Below are positions 60,255-64,000 of a stretch of DNA of 64,000 bases, one piece after another. The notes beneath the pieces are model-generated. The model was given only the letters and a program-made list of their open reading frames with translations, was not told the origin of the DNA and ran no database searches. The DNA is taken from the NCBI RefSeq assembly GCF_000399685.1, contig NZ_KB976987.1:1751184-1815183 (forward strand), in the 5' to 3' direction. The DNA is from Acinetobacter pittii ANC 4050 (GTDB taxonomy: Bacteria > Pseudomonadota > Gammaproteobacteria > Pseudomonadales > Moraxellaceae). Position 1 is the stretch's first letter. Each line of letters starts with the position of its first letter. A program made the translations under genes and the position numbers.

Positions 60255-61460
60255 ATGGCTTTAACAGAAGCATGGCTCAAAGCTAATAACAGCAAGTCTC
60301 GTGAGAAAGTTGAAGAGGTTGCAGATCGTGACTCAATGAGTGTGAGAATATCTCCTAAAGGGAAAATTGTTTTCCAGTTGAGATATCGATTTGCTGGAAA
60401 AGCGGAAAGATTAGATTTAGGCACCTATCCTCACCTTTCGCTTAAAGATGCGCGTATTAAAGCTGGAGAAATGCGTTCTCTATTAGATAAAGGCCAGAAC
60501 CCTAAAGTCGAGATACGTGTACAACAACAGAAGTATATTGATGCAAGCACACTTAAAGAAGTGTTTGATGATTGGTATAACAGTTATTGTATTAAAAAGA
60601 AAACGTCAGCAAAGGATATTAAAAGATCATTTGAACATCATGTTTTTGAAGAAATTGGTGATTTACCTATTGAAAGAATTACGCTGCAGCAATGGTTAGC
60701 AATACTTGAAGACTTAGCAGATGAAGTACCTTCTATTGCGGAAAGAATTTTAACTAACGCAAAACAACTGCTTAAATGGGCTAAGAAGCGTGAAATTGTG
60801 GAAGTGAATGTTCTATCCGATATATATGCTAAAGAAGATCTAGGTATTGAAAAGAATCGTGGTAAACGTGTCTTAACTGATGAAGAAATTACTATGGTTT
60901 GGAAAGCTATTGATGAGTCAAAAGCTTTACTTAAAAATAAGATCTTTCTGAAATTATGTTTAATGTTTGGTTGTCGTAATGGCGAATTAAGAAAAGCACT
61001 AAAAACTGACTTTGATTTAAAGCGTAAGGTTTGGATCGTGCCAGTTGAAAACAACAAAGTCGGGAAAAAAACAGGTAGAGAAATTGTTCGTCCAATTTTG
61101 CCAGAAATGGAAGAGTTAATTGTTGAAGCCATGTCATTGAATGATAGTGAGTACTTCTTAACAAATGATGATGATGTAACACCAATGGGCCACGGTTCCT
61201 CAAATTCACTTGCAGCGAATGTTATGGAGCGTTTGCGAAGACATTATAACTATCACATGCCCCACTGGTCTCTTCATGATTTACGCAGAACTGCCCGTAC
61301 AAACTTTAGTGCATTCACGAGTCGTGATGTTGCCGAACTCATGATTGGGCATGTTATGCCGGGCGAACAAGGTACATATGATTACTATGAATACTTACCA
61401 CAACAAATTGAAGCTTATAGAAAATGGTTGGATAAACTAGCAACTCTGACTACTATTTAA
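60255..61460 (+). CDS. Tyrosine-type site-specific integrase (P4-like)
   Basis: The 401-aa protein has an N-terminal DUF4102-like arm-binding domain (FQLRYRFAGKAERLDLGTYPHLSLKDARIKA, in outline, about 39-70) and a core-binding domain (about 95-185). The catalytic domain has Arg in GCRNGELR (about 241), HDLRRTART (His 341, Arg 344), His in LMIGH (about 366) and Tyr in GTYDYYEY (about 375). All active-site residues are present, so it should be functional. It inserts or excises the element that starts here. AAGG precedes the ATG. The array of phased repeats lies just upstream. Confidence 0.93.
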   Translation: MALTEAWLKANNSKSREKVEEVADRDSMSVRISPKGKIVFQLRYRFAGKAERLDLGTYPHLSLKDARIKAGEMRSLLDKGQNPKVEIRVQQQKYIDASTLKEVFDDWYNSYCIKKKTSAKDIKRSFEHHVFEEIGDLPIERITLQQWLAILEDLADEVPSIAERILTNAKQLLKWAKKREIVEVNVLSDIYAKEDLGIEKNRGKRVLTDEEITMVWKAIDESKALLKNKIFLKLCLMFGCRNGELRKALKTDFDLKRKVWIVPVENNKVGKKTGREIVRPILPEMEELIVEAMSLNDSEYFLTNDDDVTPMGHGSSNSLAANVMERLRRHYNYHMPHWSLHDLRRTARTNFSAFTSRDVAELMIGHVMPGEQGTYDYYEYLPQQIEAYRKWLDKLATLTTI

Positions 61461-61495
61461 ATATATAGAGTCAATTGAATTATAGGGAACTCTTA

Positions 61496-61723
61496 ATGAC
61501 TGAAAATTTTGATGATGAAAATTTCGATAAAGATGAAATTGCTAGGCAAGCTAGAGAATGGACTAAAGAGGATGTGATTCAAGTTATTAGGTCATGGCAG
61601 ATGGCGGATGAATTTTTTCAAGAAGAGCATATAGGAAATAGTAGTTTAAAGGATCAAATTGAGGGATCTAGAGAATGTTTAGCCATTATTATTGAGTTCA
61701 TTAATAGTCGTTGTATTGACTAG
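61496..61723 (+). CDS. Small acidic hypothetical protein, 75 aa
   Basis: The product is very acidic (TENFDDENFDKDEIARQ at the start) and helical (VIQVIRSWQMADEFFQEEH, SRECLAIIIEFINSRCID). No DNA-binding motif is seen, so it does not look like a basic excisionase. The ATG at 61496 follows AGGGAAC; a TTG at 61475 would overlap that site. It is 35 bases after the integrase and probably co-transcribed with it. Unknown function. Confidence 0.65.
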   Translation: MTENFDDENFDKDEIARQAREWTKEDVIQVIRSWQMADEFFQEEHIGNSSLKDQIEGSRECLAIIIEFINSRCID

Positions 61724-61859
61724 CAAAAAACAAACTAAAGCATATATATAGTGAATTGAGTAATTAATTCAGTCGCTAAAAGCATCTACCTGTATATTAT
61801 GAGAAATTAGTTCTTCTAATTTTTAAATTTTTTATAACTTTTATTCTACATAGACAAAT

Positions 61860-62876
61860 ATGATTAAGACAAAGGAAGAGACTCAAAGTGGTGGATATGA
61901 TATTAATATCGAGAAGGAATTTGGTATATTCCAACTAAAACCTAATAATAAAGATTATCAAGGTTGGATTTTTTTTGATAAAGAATCTGAAATTAAAACT
62001 TGCTCAGGATATATAGAAGCTAAAATAATAATATCAATCAGATATTTAAAAAGGTCCGGCAAATTACATCACCATAATAACTTTTTTTGTGGTTCATTTT
62101 ATAAAAATTTTGATGGGAGCTTATCAGCTAGTATTTCAAAATCTGAAACTACATCAGGTCATGGTGGAATTTATCTAGAGCCACCCACAATTCGTGGTTA
62201 TCGTGTAGGCAGTCTAGCAATGGATCATGTTGTTCACTTTCTTAAGAAATTCCCTTCCGAAACAACTGTAAATGCTATCAATTTTAAACCAAATAGTGAT
62301 ACAAAAGAGATAGCTGCAAATTTTTACACAAAATTTGGTATCCCCCTTTCAAATAGTTTTTCTATTTATGATTTAAGAAACAATGATAATTGGAAAGAAA
62401 ACCTTATCGAATATTCTTTATATGAGTTAATCCAATTAAATGATTATTACAACCAAGAATTCTTTTTTCTAAAAAAATATGATGCTGAGTTACAAAAGGT
62501 CTCAGACCAAATATTTAAAGAGAAAAAAAATATTTTCAATATTATTTTCGGTGGAAAAGAAGTTCCAATACCGATTTTAGATTTTACTTATATTGAAGAT
62601 GATAAAATTAATGAACAAGTAGAACAATTTAATTTTAATATTGATAACATCTCCCAACTTCTACAAAAAGTTTTTAAAAATGAAACCACTGTAAAAAAAA
62701 TGAGAGATGAACACAAATCTTTAATTCAGTCCTTAAGAAAAGACAATGCCATATTAATAAGAAAGTTTGATATAATTCGTTTAATAAATAAACTAAAATT
62801 AAATGGTTATTTCATATTATTTTTAATAACATTAGTTATAGTTATATACCTGAAAATAAGAACAACTATAGGATAA
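61860..62876 (+). CDS. GNAT-like domain protein with helical region and C-terminal membrane tail
   Basis: The 338-aa protein is very A+T-rich in codons and unlike its core neighbours, a sign of transfer. Residues about 100-160 resemble a GNAT acetyltransferase core: GGIYLEPPTIRGYRVGSLAMDHVVHF (in outline; the RGxxxG acetyl-CoA loop about 112-117) and AANFYTKFG (about 153-160). A charged helical, probably coiled-coil stretch follows (about 185-310), then one hydrophobic segment, GYFILFLITLVIVIYL (about 316-331), at the extreme C terminus. That suggests a tail-anchored inner-membrane protein with a cytosolic enzyme-like head. The ATG has little ribosome-binding site. SRAP starts four bases after its stop. 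Unknown function. Confidence 0.7.
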   Translation: MIKTKEETQSGGYDINIEKEFGIFQLKPNNKDYQGWIFFDKESEIKTCSGYIEAKIIISIRYLKRSGKLHHHNNFFCGSFYKNFDGSLSASISKSETTSGHGGIYLEPPTIRGYRVGSLAMDHVVHFLKKFPSETTVNAINFKPNSDTKEIAANFYTKFGIPLSNSFSIYDLRNNDNWKENLIEYSLYELIQLNDYYNQEFFFLKKYDAELQKVSDQIFKEKKNIFNIIFGGKEVPIPILDFTYIEDDKINEQVEQFNFNIDNISQLLQKVFKNETTVKKMRDEHKSLIQSLRKDNAILIRKFDIIRLINKLKLNGYFILFLITLVIVIYLKIRTTIG

Positions 62877-62880
62877 TCAC

Positions 62881-63516
62881 ATGTGTGCAAACTATGAACC
62901 GATATCAAAAGATCGAGTGCACCTACTTGATCTATTCGAACCAACATTCGACTATAAAGATGATGTTTATCCTGGCTACGACTGCCCTCTTATATTTTCT
63001 AAAGAGGGCCTGATAGAATGGCGACAAGTAAAGTTCGGCATGATTCCACCTTGGCAACATGATCTTAAATTTTCAAAATACACATACAACGCTAGAACTG
63101 AGACTGTAGATAAAAAACCAAGCTTTAGACACGCGTGGGCTAAAAGTCAGTTTGCTTTAATCCCTGTAGAAAAGATATATGAGCCAAGGTATGTGAATGG
63201 TAAAGCTGAACGTTGGGGTATTTATCGGGAAGACAGAATGCCCTTCACTGTCGCTGCAATTTATGAATCAACAATGATTGAAGGTCAGCAAGTCAGATCG
63301 ATGTCTATGCTTACAATCAATGCTGATAACCACCCTTTTATGTCGCAGTTTCATAAACCAGAAGATGAGAAAAGATCTATCATCGTTATTCCTGGCGAGT
63401 ATAGAGAAGATTGGCTAAACTGTAAAAAAGAAGATGCTTTTCGGTTTTTCTTTGAAATGCCCCTAGATGAATTTACTGCTGACTACTTCCCAAAACCCCC
63501 AAAAAGTGCAAATTAG
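62881..63516 (+). CDS. SRAP-domain protein (YedK/HMCES family)
   Basis: The 211-aa protein begins MCANYE, with the conserved Cys2 that forms a covalent DNA-protein crosslink at abasic sites. It also has the YNARTE loop (Asn 70, Arg 72), the Glu in IYEPRY (about 101) and the His in FHKPEDEKR (about 158; usually HDRMP), the set used by SRAP proteins to shield abasic sites in single-stranded DNA. The HDRMP motif is divergent here. It starts four bases after the GNAT-like gene and is followed by a umuD homologue, a usual SOS association. Confidence 0.88.
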   Translation: MCANYEPISKDRVHLLDLFEPTFDYKDDVYPGYDCPLIFSKEGLIEWRQVKFGMIPPWQHDLKFSKYTYNARTETVDKKPSFRHAWAKSQFALIPVEKIYEPRYVNGKAERWGIYREDRMPFTVAAIYESTMIEGQQVRSMSMLTINADNHPFMSQFHKPEDEKRSIIVIPGEYREDWLNCKKEDAFRFFFEMPLDEFTADYFPKPPKSAN

Positions 63517-63657
63517 CACCGTTGATTTTCCGACCAAATGCATCATATAACGCGACAAGTTACGACTAGTTATTATTTATGCACAGTTTTTTTAATTTGA
63601 ATTTAAACCAAGCTCTAGCATATCATCTTGATTATGTAACGAAATCAAGGAGTAACT

Positions 63658-64000
63658 ATGAGCATTATCCCCAATTCCATTATCGAAATTAAACCACATC
63701 TCAATGCTGGCAAGGTATTGAGTGAAGTCGAATCAATAAAATTAGTTTCACCTACTACTTTTTTTCAATACCTTTAGCTATAGAAAAAGTTTCAGCTGGT
63801 TTTCCCTCTCCTGCTCAAGATTATGTTGATCGAACTCTCGACATGAATGAGCACCTAATTAAAAATGAAGAAGCAACATTTATTGTTAGAGTGGCATCAC
63901 TTTCGATGCTTAACGCTGGCATTGATATTGATGATGAGTTGATTGTTGATCGTAGTCTTGATGCGAAACACAACGATATTGTTGTTGCACTTATAGATAA
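63658..64000 (+). pseudogene. umuD: umuD homologue broken by a one-base deletion; runs off the right edge
   Basis: The ATG at 63658, after AAGGAG, opens MSIIPNSIIEIKPHLNAGK, then stops at TAG 63775 after 39 codons. A second frame resumes at once with IPLAIEKVSAGFPSPAQDYVDR, the UmuD cleavage region (Ala-Gly), and continues to VASLSMLNAGIDIDDELIVD, which holds the catalytic Ser-Met. Adding one T to the seven-T run at 63759-63765 would join the two frames into a normal UmuD. The Lys of the dyad and umuC would lie beyond the window. UmuD processing activates translesion polymerase V. Confidence 0.82.

Noticed and set aside
60638-61132. 164-codon open frame antisense to the integrase
   Set aside because: The integrase motifs on the plus strand are complete; the antisense frame is Ser/Lys-rich noise.
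61496-61723. The small acidic protein as an excisionase
   Set aside because: Excisionases are usually basic with a winged-helix motif; this one is strongly acidic with no such motif.

Overview
The window is an A+T-rich gammaproteobacterial chromosome segment that reads as Acinetobacter, most likely the A. baumannii/calcoaceticus complex. The main reasons are a benM-benABCDEKP benzoate cluster whose proteins closely resemble the A. baylyi ADP1 Ben proteins as I remember them, the pyrB-pyrC' arrangement, hisZ-purA, and a UmuD-type SOS gene. Species assignment is inference; no database was searched.

Layout. 1-1.7 kb: an orphan phage-type S24 repressor with three evenly spaced operator palindromes, then an initiator tRNA gene. 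1.9-5.4 kb: xseAB, a LysE-type exporter, small unknown genes and an unlisted 38-residue membrane peptide gene. 5.7-10.4 kb: a copper island holding a 20-cysteine copper-storage-like protein, the CopA ATPase, CueR, a GFA-domain protein and a CopZ-like chaperone. copA and copZ diverge from two CueR-type promoters, each with a 19-bp spacer. Between the copper genes lie two apparent minus-strand small RNAs. 10.5-19.9 kb: the benzoate cluster (regulator, dioxygenase, diol dehydrogenase, two permeases, porin), which converts benzoate to catechol; no cat genes are in view. 20-33.8 kb: a KAS III-like enzyme, hrpA, ahpC and ahpF (apart from each other), a lipoprotein, a GST, a large secreted nuclease and trmB. 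34-60 kb: ordinary housekeeping genes (pyrB with a catalytically dead pyrC', rlmKL, clpB behind a sigma-32-like promoter, crp beside an OsmC gene, purA, hisZ, an epd-like GAPDH, alaS) mixed with small secreted or membrane proteins.

60-64 kb: immediately after the alaS terminator an integrated element begins. It opens with an 11-bp perfect inverted repeat and two clusters of AGACA motifs phased exactly every 10 bp. Then come a tyrosine integrase gene and AT-rich cargo: a small acidic protein, a GNAT-like protein with a membrane tail, an SRAP-domain protein and a umuD homologue broken by a one-base deletion in a T run. The element runs off the right edge.

A short repeat family with matching ends also appears twice (21125-21187 and 48345-48640). 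The most unusual items are the phased repeat array, the GNAT-like membrane protein, the tandem small RNAs (one carrying a Trp-rich leader-like ORF), the repressor operator array, and the 38-residue peptide.
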